64,000 nt of DNA, taken from the NCBI GenBank assembly GCA_963810195.1, contig CAWEMO010000001.1, positions 124,001 to 188,000 on the forward strand, read 5' to 3'. The stretch comes from Chersky-840 sp963810195 (lineage in GTDB: Bacteria; Actinomycetota; Acidimicrobiia; Acidimicrobiales; UBA8190). The number at the start of each line of letters is the position of its first letter. Position 1 is the stretch's first letter. The position numbers and the translations under genes were made by a program. Shown piece by piece: positions 7,792 to 15,894 of this stretch. Below the pieces are notes generated by a model, which was given only the letters and a program-made list of their open reading frames with translations, was not told where the DNA came from and did not search any database.

Positions 7792-8513
7792 GCGTCAGCA
7801 CGTAGCCCATCGTGACGCACATCACGATGTGGCAACCCATCTCGAGCCGTGGCGCCAGCCGCTGCCCCGGTGCGTTGTCCGGCTCCAGTGGTCGGGGTGC
7901 TTCCCCCAGCGGGACGCCTGTGCTGTGCGAAGCGCGTGGGCCGTTCGCAGAGGGGCCGGCACCGCCCTCCAGGGCACCGACCAGGTCAACCCGCACCGGT
8001 GCGTACCGGCTCAGCCCGTCGAGCTGCCACACCGCCGATGCGAACAGGATCGCCACGAACAGCAGCGGCAGGCCCACGAAGTTCGCGGCGGCGCCCGTGG
8101 GCCCCGTCATCGTCATGGCGGACCCGGCGCCGGTGCCGGCCGGAACGGCGGCCAGGTACATGTACACCATGGCCAGGCCCATCACGAGGTGGATCAGGTT
8201 GTGAGACAGACCGTGGCGGCGGTTGTCGTCGACGCGGGCGCCGACCCGGTGGGCGACCACAACGACCGCCTGCCAGCGCGAACCACAGGGCCATGACGGC
8301 GAACACGACCTCCCACAGCCCGTCAGGCACCACGTTCAGGCGCGGGATGAGCATCCCGGCCATCGCCAGGCCCATGGCCACGTGCGAGACGTTCACGTCC
8401 ACGTGCTTCGGTTGACTTCGCCGGCTCGCCACGATCAACCAGGCGATGCAATACAGCGATACCGCCACCATGACCACTCCGAACGAGTACGCCAACCACG
8501 TCGGGCGGGGCAC
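7781..8513 (-). CDS. DUF5134-type His/Met-rich membrane protein with an apparent frameshift
   Basis: Two frames together make one protein of about 243 residues. The first (GTG at 8513) encodes a membrane segment, then VSHVAMGLAMAGMLIPRL and VVFAVMALWFA. From about 8270-8285 the reading continues in another frame as WQAVVVVAHRVGARVDDN and LIHLVMGLAMVYMYL to the stop at 7781. The family and the uninterrupted coding on both sides suggest a one-base indel. Three membrane segments carry the same pattern H-x-x-M-x3-M: HVAMGLAM (about 8384-8349), HLVMGLAM (about 8192-8157) and HIVMCVTM (about 7831-7790). This suggests intramembrane metal binding, and a copper-type ATPase is nearby. It starts 3 bp after the upstream gene. 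Confidence 0.65.
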
Positions 8514-8516
8514 GAC

Positions 8517-9566
8517 CTACACCGCCTCCAACATGCGATCCCGCCTCGACGAAGCCGTCGGGCCGGACGCCGGCGCCGGGAGGCGCCGCCAAAAGGCCAG
8601 CGCGAGGAGCGCCAAGAGCGGCCCGCTGTTGGGATCGGTGGCCGAGCCCGAGAACACCTGTCCGAAGTTCTCCCCGACGACCCAGATCCCCAGGGCCAGC
8701 ACGACCGCCACGACGCCGATCACCCGGGCCGGGCGCGCCGGTATGAAGACGCTCAGGGCGATGATCCCGAGCACGGCCGCCAGGGTGATGGAGACCCACA
8801 GTCCCCGCCCGGCCAGCAGGTCGGCGGCGTGCCGGTCCAGGGCGGCCAGCCACCCGGGCTCGCCCGATCGCTGGGTGGCCACCACGTCGCGCAGCCCGTC
8901 GGCCGAGCGGTTGGCACCCGACAACGCGAAGAAAGCGAGGCTGCCCCACACGAGCACCCAGATCGATCGCGCCACGCGGTCACCGACCGCACGAGCCGCC
9001 GTGGACGTGGCCTCGGGCCCGGCGCGGTCCGCCGGCCAGAGGAGCACGGCCAGCACCGCGTAGATCAGCACCGCCCCCGGGGCGCCGCTGACGGTGGTGG
9101 CCGTGCCCGAGGCCACACCACCGAGGCCTTCGCCGAACCACCACACCGCGACGGCCCAGACGATCGACACGGCGAGCGTCGCCTTGACCGTCGGACGCCA
9201 TGCGATCCCCAGCCCGATGAGGATCTGGATCGATGCGAAGGCGGCGTCGGTGGCGACCGAGTGGTGCACGATGACGTGGGAGGCCCAGCTGATGGAGTGG
9301 GCCACCGGACTCGGATTGCCATGGGCCTGCGGTGCGATCATGGCCTCGCCGAACTGCCGGGTGAACATCACGGGCTGCAGCTGCAGGACGGCGTCGAAGA
9401 GCCAGATGGTGGCCAGCACCAGTTGCAGCACCCGCCGTTCGTCGGGGGGACGCCAGTCGAGGCCGGTGCCCGGCGATTCCTGCATCCGCGTGGACCCGAC
9501 AGACTCGGAAGCCCTGCTCACCGTCTCCCCTCGACTTCCAGCCTCAGGTTCGAGAATTCGCCCCAC
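8517..9566 (-). CDS. Polytopic membrane protein, function unknown, in the copper-type block
   Basis: 349 residues from a GTG at 9566, or 322 if the ATG of MQESPGTG (about 9485) is used. About eight membrane segments are visible, beginning LVLATIWLFDAVLQLQPVMF. His residues cluster in ASHVIVHHSVATDAAF. I recognise this only as an actinobacterial membrane protein that accompanies DUF5134 proteins; no enzymatic motif is visible. The 3-bp gap to the DUF5134 gene argues for one mRNA. With the lipoprotein and the Cu-type ATPase upstream on the same strand, a metal-handling role is plausible but inferred. Confidence 0.6.
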   Translation of the reverse strand: MGRILEPEAGSRGETVSRASESVGSTRMQESPGTGLDWRPPDERRVLQLVLATIWLFDAVLQLQPVMFTRQFGEAMIAPQAHGNPSPVAHSISWASHVIVHHSVATDAAFASIQILIGLGIAWRPTVKATLAVSIVWAVAVWWFGEGLGGVASGTATTVSGAPGAVLIYAVLAVLLWPADRAGPEATSTAARAVGDRVARSIWVLVWGSLAFFALSGANRSADGLRDVVATQRSGEPGWLAALDRHAADLLAGRGLWVSITLAAVLGIIALSVFIPARPARVIGVVAVVLALGIWVVGENFGQVFSGSATDPNSGPLLALLALAFWRRLPAPASGPTASSRRDRMLEAV

Positions 9567-9636
9567 GTGCCGGTGATCGCCTCGGTAGATCGTAGCTTTC
9601 AGCCACTCGACCTGGTCGGCGCCACCTCCGGGGCGT

Positions 9637-10212
9637 TCAGTCCCCGGCCCAGCAACCCAGGATCACGTCCGCCACCGTCACCGCCACGTCACCCGCGCTG
9701 GTGGGCGGCACCCCGAACTGGGGGGGAAGTCCCGTGACGTCGACGGTCAGGACCTTCCAGTCCTTGCGGACGACCACCGAGCCGTCGTTCTCGCTGAACG
9801 CCCCTTGCCCCAGGTTCGCGAAGGTTCGGGGGTTTCCGAACTGGCTCCCCAAGCCGTGGAAATAGGCGAGAGTCTGGTCCCAGCTCGACAATTCCTTCAC
9901 CGACAGCGTCATGACGCCGGTGGCGTACTCGTACCGGCACGAGTAGAGGTGATCGATCCATGTGGGCGTCGAGATCCTCACGGGCTTCATGCCGAGCACC
10001 TCGGCGATCTCGTGTTGTGCCTCGGGACGGCACACCATCTTGGAGATGGTCGAGGGGAACGTCCCCGCCGGTTTGGGCGCCTCGGTGGTGGTGACACCGG
10101 CGCGGGTCCCCGAGGACTGCGCGGGGCTCGGAGGCGACGATCCGCAGGCCGCGGTGGCCAGCGCGATCAGGATCGCGACCCCCACGACGGCGCCGGCGCG
10201 CGGTGTTTTCAC
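9637..10212 (-). CDS. Secreted lipoprotein, function unknown
   Basis: 191 residues from a GTG at 10212. The N-terminus has KTPR, a hydrophobic core and the lipobox LATAACGSS, so the mature protein should begin at Cys22 with a Ser/Pro/Thr-rich linker and then a domain of about 140 residues. Three further Cys (MVCRPE, YSCRYEY, ILGCWAG) could form disulfides. No family recognised. Longer in-frame starts up to 10380 would bury the signal peptide and are rejected. It lies between the copper-type ATPase and the membrane proteins on the same strand. Confidence 0.75.
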   Translation of the reverse strand: MKTPRAGAVVGVAILIALATAACGSSPPSPAQSSGTRAGVTTTEAPKPAGTFPSTISKMVCRPEAQHEIAEVLGMKPVRISTPTWIDHLYSCRYEYATGVMTLSVKELSSWDQTLAYFHGLGSQFGNPRTFANLGQGAFSENDGSVVVRKDWKVLTVDVTGLPPQFGVPPTSAGDVAVTVADVILGCWAGD

Positions 10213-10294
10213 GCGGCAAGCGTAACGGACCGCGCCCGGAGGGCCGCGTCGCCCCGTGCCAGGCTCGGGCCCAGGAATCGAGGATCTCAGGACG

Positions 10295-12979
10295 TCACGA
10301 GAGGACGCGTTCGATCGAGAACGACTGCGATCGCCCATCGATGACGGCGACTGTGGTGAAGCTCCATGTTCCCGGGGCACCGAACACCGCGTAGGCGGTG
10401 TAGTGCCCGGGGCTCAGCCTGACCATCCGGAGGGACATCGAGGGGCCGTCGTGTCGCGACGCCGTCACGCGGGGAGCACTCTGGATCGCGTCGGAGATCG
10501 AGCCCGACGAGGTGAAGATCACGTGGAACTGGTTGACGCCCGCACGCGAAGACTGCAGGTACACCTCGGCTGCCACCGCGTGGGGCAGGGTGACGTCGGA
10601 GATGCTCGGCAGACTCGGCAGCAAAGGCTGCCCGCGGCTCGGTGACACTGCTTGGGCGGCCACGGTGGCGCCGGCGAAGATCACCACGGGCACCGCCACC
10701 GAGAGGACGAACCCCCGCACCCCGCGCATCACCGCCGGGGGGCGGATCCGACCGATGCCCGTGCGCCCGAGGCGCACCAGCCGCAGGCTGTTGAGTACCA
10801 CGACCAGGCTGGAGAAGCCCATGGCGACGGCGGCGACCAGCGGATCGAGGAGCCCGGCCGCGGCCAGGGGCAGCGCGGAGAGGTTGTACCCCATGGCCCA
10901 ACCGAAGTTCTGCACGATGACGGCCGAGGTGGAGCGGGCGATCCCCACCGCTGCGGGTACCCCCTCGAGGTCGCTGCCGAGCAATGCCACGTCGCTGTTG
11001 GCGAATGCGGACTCCGAGCCGCTCCCCACCGCGCACCCCACGTCGGAGGCGGCCAGTGCCGGAGCGTCGTTGACCCCGTCACCGACCATCATCACCCGGT
11101 GGTTGTCGGCTTGCATGCTTCGCAGCGCGTCCAGCTTGTCCGACGGGCTCAAGGCGCTCCGGGCCCAGTCGATGTGCAGCGTGGAAGCCACGTTGGTGAC
11201 CGCCGGCGCCGCGTCGCCGCTCAGGATCGCGGTCTTGAGTCCCATCCGGTGGAGGGCGGTGACCGCCGGCGCCGCGTCGGGCCGGATGGGCGTGGCGACG
11301 GCGACGACTCCCACCATGCGGCCGTCGCACGTGACCGACACCACGGTGTCGCCCCGGTCCTGGTACGAGGAGACGGCGCCGGCGAGGGACGGGGGAGGGG
11401 TCACCTCGTCGAGGCGCCCCACCCGGACCCGGTGACCGTCGACCGTTCCGAGGACCCCTGAACCGGGGAGCACCTCGACGTCGCTCGCCGGCCCCGGGGC
11501 GGGTGCCGCGCCGCGGATGGCGAGCGCGATGGGGTGTTCGCTCTCGGTCTCCACCGCGCTGGCCATGGCGAGCACCCGTTCGGCGGGAACGTCGGGAACC
11601 GAGGCCACACCGCGCACGCAGGCGGAGCGCTCGGTCAGCGTCCCGGTCTTGTCGAACACCACCAGGTCGGCCCGGGCCAGGCGCTCGAGGGCGTCCCCGC
11701 TGCGAACGAGGATGCCCAGGGCCGATGCCCGACCGGTGCCCACCATCATCGCCACCGGGGTCGCCAGCCCCATGGCGCAGGGGCACGCCACCAGGAGCAC
11801 GGCCACTCCGCCCAGCACCGCAGTCCCGAAATTCCCGTCGAGCAGCCACCAGGCCAGGAACGTGAGGGCGGCTCCGGCCAGCACGACGGGGACGAAGACG
11901 CCACTGATGCGATCGGCGAGCTTCTGCGTCGGTGGCTTGTCCCGCTGCGCGTCTTCGACCAGCCGCTGCATCCGGGCCAGCACGGACTCCGCCGCGATGG
12001 ACTCCACCTCGACGACCAGCGGCCCCGCACCGTTTCGTGTGCCCCCCGTCACGCGGCTGCCGGGACCGTGGTCCACGGGCAGCGGCTCACCGGTGAGCAT
12101 CGATTCGTCCACCGCGGACCAACCGTCGACGACCACCCCGTCGAGGGGGACGGCCTCGTTGGGTCGGACGCGCACCAACGCGCCCACCGGAACGCTCTCA
12201 GGAGCCACCATGTGGCCTTCGACGTCCTCGGGGCCCGACACGACGCGGGCGGTGGGAGGCCGGAGTGCCATCAACGAGTGCATCGCCCGCGCGGCCCGGC
12301 CCCGGGCCCGAGCTTCGATGAACCGTCCCGTGACGAGGATGGCGACGATGAGCGGCGCCATGACGCCGTGCAGGCGCGCCGCGAATTCCCCGCCACCGCC
12401 GAGGTGGACGTGGCGTCCACCGAGCGCGATCGCCTCGACCGCGCTGACCGCCAGGGCCGCCAACGTGCCCACGGCGATCAGTGTGTCCATGCTGGTGGCG
12501 CCGTGACGGATGAGGCGGACGCTCGTCCGGAGGAAGGGCCATCCCCCGGCGAGTTCCACGACGACGGCGAGCCCCAGGACGAGCCAGCCCGAGACCGCGT
12601 CTTGGGGGGCGAGGACCGCCACCCCCAATGCCGCCAGAGCGGTGGGCCACGACACGGCCGCCCGCAGCCCCCAGTGCTCGGTGTCTGTGTGCCGGCGCGG
12701 TGTCGGGTCGGCGTCGGCCTCCGACGCCGAGTAGCCGACGGTGCCGACCGCCGCACACAGGTCCGCCGGCGTGGCCTCGGTGGCGTCGAAGGTGACGAAG
12801 GCCCGGTTGGTGGCCAGGTTCACCGACGCGCTCAACACGGCGCTCTGGTTGGCGAGGGCCCGCTCGATGCGCGTGGCGCAGGCGTTGCAGTGCATGCCCC
12901 CCAGGGCGAGCTCCACGGTTGCGACGGGACGGTCGTCTTCGTCAGGTGGGGCGGCCGGGTCCGAGGGGACGGTCAGCAT
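10295..12979 (-). CDS. Cu+/Ag+-type P1B ATPase with an extra C-terminal secreted-type domain
   Basis: 894 residues. It has an N-terminal HMA domain (GGMHCNACATRIERAL, about 27-42), membrane segments, the actuator motif MLTGEPLPV, the ion-site CPC in LLVACPCAMGLATP, the phosphorylation site DKTGTLTE, SEHPIALAI and GDGVNDAPALAASD. CPC plus these motifs is typical of P1B-1 exporters that move Cu+ or Ag+ out of the cytoplasm. After the last membrane pair there is an added membrane segment (VLSVAVPVVIFAGATVAA) and about 120 residues resembling YtkA/CopC-type beta domains (HYTAYAVFGAPGTWSF), which is unusual in the family. The ATG overlaps the HMA gene stop (TGATG), so the two are translationally coupled. 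Confidence 0.9.
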   Translation of the reverse strand: MLTVPSDPAAPPDEDDRPVATVELALGGMHCNACATRIERALANQSAVLSASVNLATNRAFVTFDATEATPADLCAAVGTVGYSASEADADPTPRRHTDTEHWGLRAAVSWPTALAALGVAVLAPQDAVSGWLVLGLAVVVELAGGWPFLRTSVRLIRHGATSMDTLIAVGTLAALAVSAVEAIALGGRHVHLGGGGEFAARLHGVMAPLIVAILVTGRFIEARARGRAARAMHSLMALRPPTARVVSGPEDVEGHMVAPESVPVGALVRVRPNEAVPLDGVVVDGWSAVDESMLTGEPLPVDHGPGSRVTGGTRNGAGPLVVEVESIAAESVLARMQRLVEDAQRDKPPTQKLADRISGVFVPVVLAGAALTFLAWWLLDGNFGTAVLGGVAVLLVACPCAMGLATPVAMMVGTGRASALGILVRSGDALERLARADLVVFDKTGTLTERSACVRGVASVPDVPAERVLAMASAVETESEHPIALAIRGAAPAPGPASDVEVLPGSGVLGTVDGHRVRVGRLDEVTPPPSLAGAVSSYQDRGDTVVSVTCDGRMVGVVAVATPIRPDAAPAVTALHRMGLKTAILSGDAAPAVTNVASTLHIDWARSALSPSDKLDALRSMQADNHRVMMVGDGVNDAPALAASDVGCAVGSGSESAFANSDVALLGSDLEGVPAAVGIARSTSAVIVQNFGWAMGYNLSALPLAAAGLLDPLVAAVAMGFSSLVVVLNSLRLVRLGRTGIGRIRPPAVMRGVRGFVLSVAVPVVIFAGATVAAQAVSPSRGQPLLPSLPSISDVTLPHAVAAEVYLQSSRAGVNQFHVIFTSSGSISDAIQSAPRVTASRHDGPSMSLRMVRLSPGHYTAYAVFGAPGTWSFTTVAVIDGRSQSFSIERVLS

Positions 12980-13269
12980 CAAGAGCCGGGGCGACCGGGG
13001 GCGGCGGGAGTGGCGCTGTAGCCCACACCGGCGACCGCCGCGCAGAGGTCCTCGACGGTGAGAGCGGCGGGGTCGTAGGTCACCGACGCCCGGGCGGCTT
13101 CGAGGTCCACCGTGGCGCTGCGGACGGCCGGATCCGCGGTCAGGGTCTCCTCGATGAGCGCCGCGCACGACGGGCAGTGCATGCCTCTCACGACCAGGTC
13201 GACGGTGGCGGAGCCGGCACCCGGGACAGCTTCGGGGCGAGACGCTGGGCTCGCGACGCCATCTTCCAT
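12979..13269 (-). CDS. Small heavy-metal-associated (HMA) protein, CopZ-like
   Basis: 96 residues with one HMA fold covering about 22-88 and metal-binding GMHCPSCAALIEETL. Such proteins carry Cu+ to the exporter. The extended N-terminus (about 20 residues) is Pro/Ala-rich. The stop codon shares a base with the ATG of the P-type ATPase. It resembles the ATPase N-terminal HMA domain (both contain the DLCAAV and VGYSA elements), suggesting duplication. Confidence 0.88.
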   Translation of the reverse strand: MEDGVASPASRPEAVPGAGSATVDLVVRGMHCPSCAALIEETLTADPAVRSATVDLEAARASVTYDPAALTVEDLCAAVAGVGYSATPAAPGRPGS

Positions 13270-13477
13270 GCGACCAGGCTAATTGCGCCCGCCGGCGTGC
13301 CGGGCCCGCCCTCGAAGACCTCGCAGAGCACGAAGCGACGTCCTCGGCAGGGACCAGGCCGAGGCCGAGGCTCGTCTCCTTCGATTCCCCCTGTGGCCCC
13401 AGACGACGGGCTTCGGGGGTGACGATTTACCGCCGCCCGAACCGGCGCGCAGGCAGGGGTTGAGGCCGGCAAATACC
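13270..13477. other. Gene-free stretch between divergent HMA and ArsR genes
   Basis: About 200 bp with no convincing ORF on either strand. It presumably holds the leftward promoter for the metal operon, but no clear -35/-10 pair is visible. Confidence 0.5.
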
Positions 13478-13507
13478 TTGACAGTTATATAAAGCTATGT
13501 GCATATT
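13478..13507 (+). promoter_or_regulatory. Promoter of the ArsR gene (leaderless)
   Basis: TTGACA (13478-13483), 18-bp AT-rich spacer, CATATT (13502-13507). The predicted start is on or next to the GTG at 13514. The spacer TATATAAAGCTATG is unusually AT-rich for this genome and is a likely autoregulatory site. Confidence 0.6.
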
Positions 13508-13513
13508 AGGGGG

Positions 13514-13864
13514 GTGAGCACGACGTTCGAAGTGGTGGCCGAACCGAATCGGCGCTCGATCCTGGACTTGCTCCTGGCCGGCGAGCGCCCGGTGGGGGAC
13601 CTGGTCGACGCTCTGTCGGTGAGCCAGCCGGCGGTTTCCAAACATCTGAAGGTGTTGCGCCAAGCGGGCCTGGTCGAATTCCGGACGGAAGCACAACGCC
13701 GGATCTACCGCGTCCGGACCGAGCCCCTGCGCGACATGGACGAATGGCTGGCGCCGTACCGGGCGTCGTGGGCGGCGCGCCTCGACGCTCTCGAACGGCA
13801 TCTCGGGTCCGTCGGCGGAGATCGCCCCGAGCCCGACGAAGCCGCACCCGCACCGGGGAGCTGA
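13514..13864 (+). CDS. ArsR-family winged-helix repressor
   Basis: 116 residues: a compact winged helix (FEVVAEPNRRSILDLL, then LSVSQPAVSKHLKVLR as recognition helix and AQRRIYRV as wing). There is no ELCVCDL-type Cys metal site, so this belongs to the branch that pairs with SRPBCC proteins rather than to metal sensors. The GTG at 13514 is preferred over GTG 13499 because the promoter places the transcript start there. The SRPBCC gene follows within 5 bp. Confidence 0.85.
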   Translation: MSTTFEVVAEPNRRSILDLLLAGERPVGDLVDALSVSQPAVSKHLKVLRQAGLVEFRTEAQRRIYRVRTEPLRDMDEWLAPYRASWAARLDALERHLGSVGGDRPEPDEAAPAPGS

Positions 13865-13869
13865 GCGCG

Positions 13870-14451
13870 TTGACCGAATCGAGCACCCCCGATCCCGAGG
13901 ACCTCGGGCGACTCGAACGACGCGACGGCCAGGTGCTCCTGACCTTCACGCGCCGGCTCCCATATCCCGCGCCGACGGTCTGGCGGATGCTCACGGAGCC
14001 CGAGCACCTGGCCGCGTGGTTCCCGACCACCATCGAGGGGGAGCGGGCGGCGGGAGCGCGGCTGCGCTTCTCCTTCAGGGACATGGAGGCCGACCCGTTC
14101 GACGGCGAGATGCTGGCCTTCGACCCGCCATCGGTGATGGAGCTGCGATGGGGAGTCGACATCCTGCGCTTCGTGCTCGAGCCGCGCGGCGCCGAGACCG
14201 TGCTCGTGCTCAGCGCGGCGTTGGACGAGATCGGCAAGACGGCGCGCGACGGGGCCGGATGGCATTCGTGTCTCTGCCTGCTCGCCTACGAGGTCGCCGG
14301 GCGGTCGGCACCGCTGTCCGCGTCGGACCACTGGAAGGAGCTTCGCTCCACCTATGCCGACCGCTTCGGTCCCGAAGCCTCCACGATCGGGCCCCCTCCT
14401 CAATGGGAGGAGGCCCACGGCGCAGGAGACGGAAGCCCCCGCTCGCCGTAG
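13870..14451 (+). CDS. SRPBCC (AHSA1-type) protein
   Basis: 193 residues from a TTG at 13870, with CTG 13861 as an alternative. The START/Bet v1-like fold is shown by RRLPYPAPTVWRMLTEPEH and HLAAWFPTTIEGE, then LRFSFRD and DHWKELRSTYADRF at the end. The family binds hydrophobic ligands or aids protein folding; the ligand is unknown. ArsR plus AHSA1 pairs transcribed together are common in Actinobacteria. The gene ends 4 bp from the convergent chorismate mutase. Confidence 0.8.
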   Translation: MTESSTPDPEDLGRLERRDGQVLLTFTRRLPYPAPTVWRMLTEPEHLAAWFPTTIEGERAAGARLRFSFRDMEADPFDGEMLAFDPPSVMELRWGVDILRFVLEPRGAETVLVLSAALDEIGKTARDGAGWHSCLCLLAYEVAGRSAPLSASDHWKELRSTYADRFGPEASTIGPPPQWEEAHGAGDGSPRSP

Positions 14452-14455
14452 CGGC

Positions 14456-14761
14456 TCACCCGCTTCCGAGCTCCTCCACCTCCAACAGGGTGAATGCGTC
14501 GATCACAGCCCGCAGGACCTGGCGCGCGATGCGGGGGTCGAGCCCGCGCTCGGACGCCATGGCTTCGATCCGTGCCAGCATCTCGTCCTCCCGGGCGCGG
14601 TCCACGACCCCCATTCCCCGCGCCCGTTTGAAGTCGATCACCTCGCGGATGAGCTCGCCGCGTTCGCTCAGAAGTCCGACCATCCGCCGGTCGACCTCGT
14701 CGAGCCGTTCCCGGATGTGCTCCAACGTGTCATCGCGCGGGGTTTCGTCCACGAGCACCAT
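14456..14761 (-). CDS. Chorismate mutase, AroQ class
   Basis: 101 residues. All-helical AroQ fold: IRERLDEVDRRMVGLLSERG (helix 1), FKRARGMGVVDRAREDEML and a last helix RQVLRAVIDAFTLLEVEEL. The conserved Arg in helix 1, the Lys of xxKR and the Arg/Glu of DRAREDEM match the active site that rearranges chorismate to prephenate for Phe and Tyr synthesis. The start at the ATG of MVLVDET (14761) gives a normal length; the upstream extension lacks similarity. It is divergent from the candidate Phe-containing leader peptide. Confidence 0.87.
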   Translation of the reverse strand: MVLVDETPRDDTLEHIRERLDEVDRRMVGLLSERGELIREVIDFKRARGMGVVDRAREDEMLARIEAMASERGLDPRIARQVLRAVIDAFTLLEVEELGSG

Positions 14762-14845
14762 CCTGGCATTTCGTCCCACCTCCGACCCCGACCCGGCCGT
14801 GCCGGCTCCCTGGGACGGGCTCTTCCTGGACGCCGGCCCGTTTGC

Positions 14846-14851
14846 TATCGT
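14846..14851 (+). promoter_or_regulatory. -10 box (TATCGT) placing transcript start on the leader peptide ATG
   Basis: TATCGT at 14846-14851 predicts a start at 14858-14859, the A of the leader ATG. The -35 (TTCCTG, 14823-14828) is poor. Confidence 0.4.
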
Positions 14852-14858
14852 CGTCGGC

Positions 14859-14894
14859 ATGGCTGGCTTCACGAACTTTTTGACGCACCACTAG
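14859..14894 (+). CDS. Candidate leader peptide MAGFTNFLTHH
   Basis: An 11-codon ORF with two Phe, one Leu and a terminal His-His before TAG. It has no ribosome-binding site but starts at the predicted transcript end, as many actinobacterial leader peptides do. It is followed after 2 bp by an 8-bp-stem hairpin and then by the ABC exporter operon. I infer ribosome-mediated attenuation. I do not recognise the peptide from a named family, so this rests on architecture only. Confidence 0.45.
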   Translation: MAGFTNFLTHH

Positions 14895-14896
14895 GT

Positions 14897-14929
14897 ACGC
14901 GGCCCCCCTCATTCGGCGAGCGGCCGCGT
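14897..14929 (+). terminator. Attenuator-like hairpin after the leader peptide
   Basis: ACGCGGCC (14897-14904) pairs perfectly with GGCCGCGT (14922-14929), with a 17-nt loop, followed by CCTTTG. The stem begins two bases after the leader stop codon, so a ribosome stalled on the His-His codons would cover its left arm. Confidence 0.5.
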
Positions 14930-14997
14930 CCTTTGCAGCACGCGCCGTCAGACGCAGCGCGTCGTTCGCACCGCAACATTCGAATGAGGAGATGGGC

Positions 14998-15894
14998 ATG
15001 AGCTCGGCCAAGGCACGACTCGAGGGATCGACACGACTCGAGGGATTGGAACCCGGTGGCACGCCTCTCGACGTGCGCGCCGTGACGAAGACGTTCCAAA
15101 AGCGACACCGGCGCGTCGACTTCCGAAGGCCACGTGGCGCCAAGGCGTTCCACACCGCTGTCGACCGGGTCTCGTTCCGGATCGCACCAGGAGAGATCTA
15201 CGGGGTGATCGGGGCCAACGGCTCGGGGAAGTCCACGCTTATCAGGGTGCTCTCGACACTGCTCCTGCCCGACGCGGGTGAGGTCCGGGTGTTCGGCCGC
15301 GACGCGGTGCACGAACCGCTCTCGGTCCGGCCCCTTCTCAACCGGGTGTCGGCGGACCCGTCGTTCTTCCGCGCCATGTCCCCTCTGGAGAACCTGTTGT
15401 TCTACGGGCGGGCGTACGGGCTTCCGGGCCCGGTCGTGAGACTTCGCAGCGCCGAGATCCTCGAACGCCTGGGCCTCGAGGCCCGCTACGCCGGGGAGCC
15501 CATGCTGCACCTGTCCCGGGGCCAACAGCAGAAGGTGGCGGTGGCTCGGGCCTTCCTGACCTCGCCCCGCCTGATGCTGCTCGACGAGCCCACCACCGGG
15601 CTGGACCCGAGGTCGAAGCGTGACGTGCAGAGCTTCGTGGCCCAGGTCCGCCGGGACGACGGGGTGGCGATCCTGTTGACCACACACGACATGGAGGAAG
15701 CGAACCTGCTCTGTGACCGCCTTTCCTTCCTCGCGGGGGGCCGGATCGTCGCCGAGGGAACGCCGTTGGAGCTCCGCACCGAGGTCGCCGGGGCCGACCG
15801 GCGCGTGGAGGACGTCGACATGGAAGCGGTCTTCATGGCCATCACGGGCCGCAGCATCGAGGAGGACGAGGAGGTGGAAGATGACGACGGCTGA
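14998..15894 (+). CDS. ABC exporter ATP-binding protein
   Basis: 298 residues. Walker A GANGSGKST (about 74-82), Q-loop region, signature LSRGQQQKVAVARAF, Walker B LMLLDEPTTGLD and the switch His in LLTTHDMEEAN. This is the DrrA/CcmA-like type that drives ABC-2 exporters. The N-terminal 55 residues precede the domain and contain an in-frame 18-bp duplication (RLEGSTRLEG). ATG 14998 is chosen over 14992 because GAGGAG is 6 nt upstream. It overlaps the permease gene by 14 bp. Confidence 0.9.
   Translation: MSSAKARLEGSTRLEGLEPGGTPLDVRAVTKTFQKRHRRVDFRRPRGAKAFHTAVDRVSFRIAPGEIYGVIGANGSGKSTLIRVLSTLLLPDAGEVRVFGRDAVHEPLSVRPLLNRVSADPSFFRAMSPLENLLFYGRAYGLPGPVVRLRSAEILERLGLEARYAGEPMLHLSRGQQQKVAVARAFLTSPRLMLLDEPTTGLDPRSKRDVQSFVAQVRRDDGVAILLTTHDMEEANLLCDRLSFLAGGRIVAEGTPLELRTEVAGADRRVEDVDMEAVFMAITGRSIEEDEEVEDDDG
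15014..15046. repeat. In-frame tandem duplication near the ABC gene start
   Basis: CACGACTCGAGGGAT at 15014-15028 and 15032-15046, period 18 bp, adding six residues. Confidence 0.9.

Noticed and set aside
8223..9737. 504-codon plus-strand frame
   Set aside because: Antisense to the membrane-protein genes; Arg/His/Pro-rich shadow composition.
13188..13472. 94-codon leftward frame overlapping the HMA gene
   Set aside because: Out of frame with the clear HMA protein and composed of Pro/Arg-rich shadow sequence.
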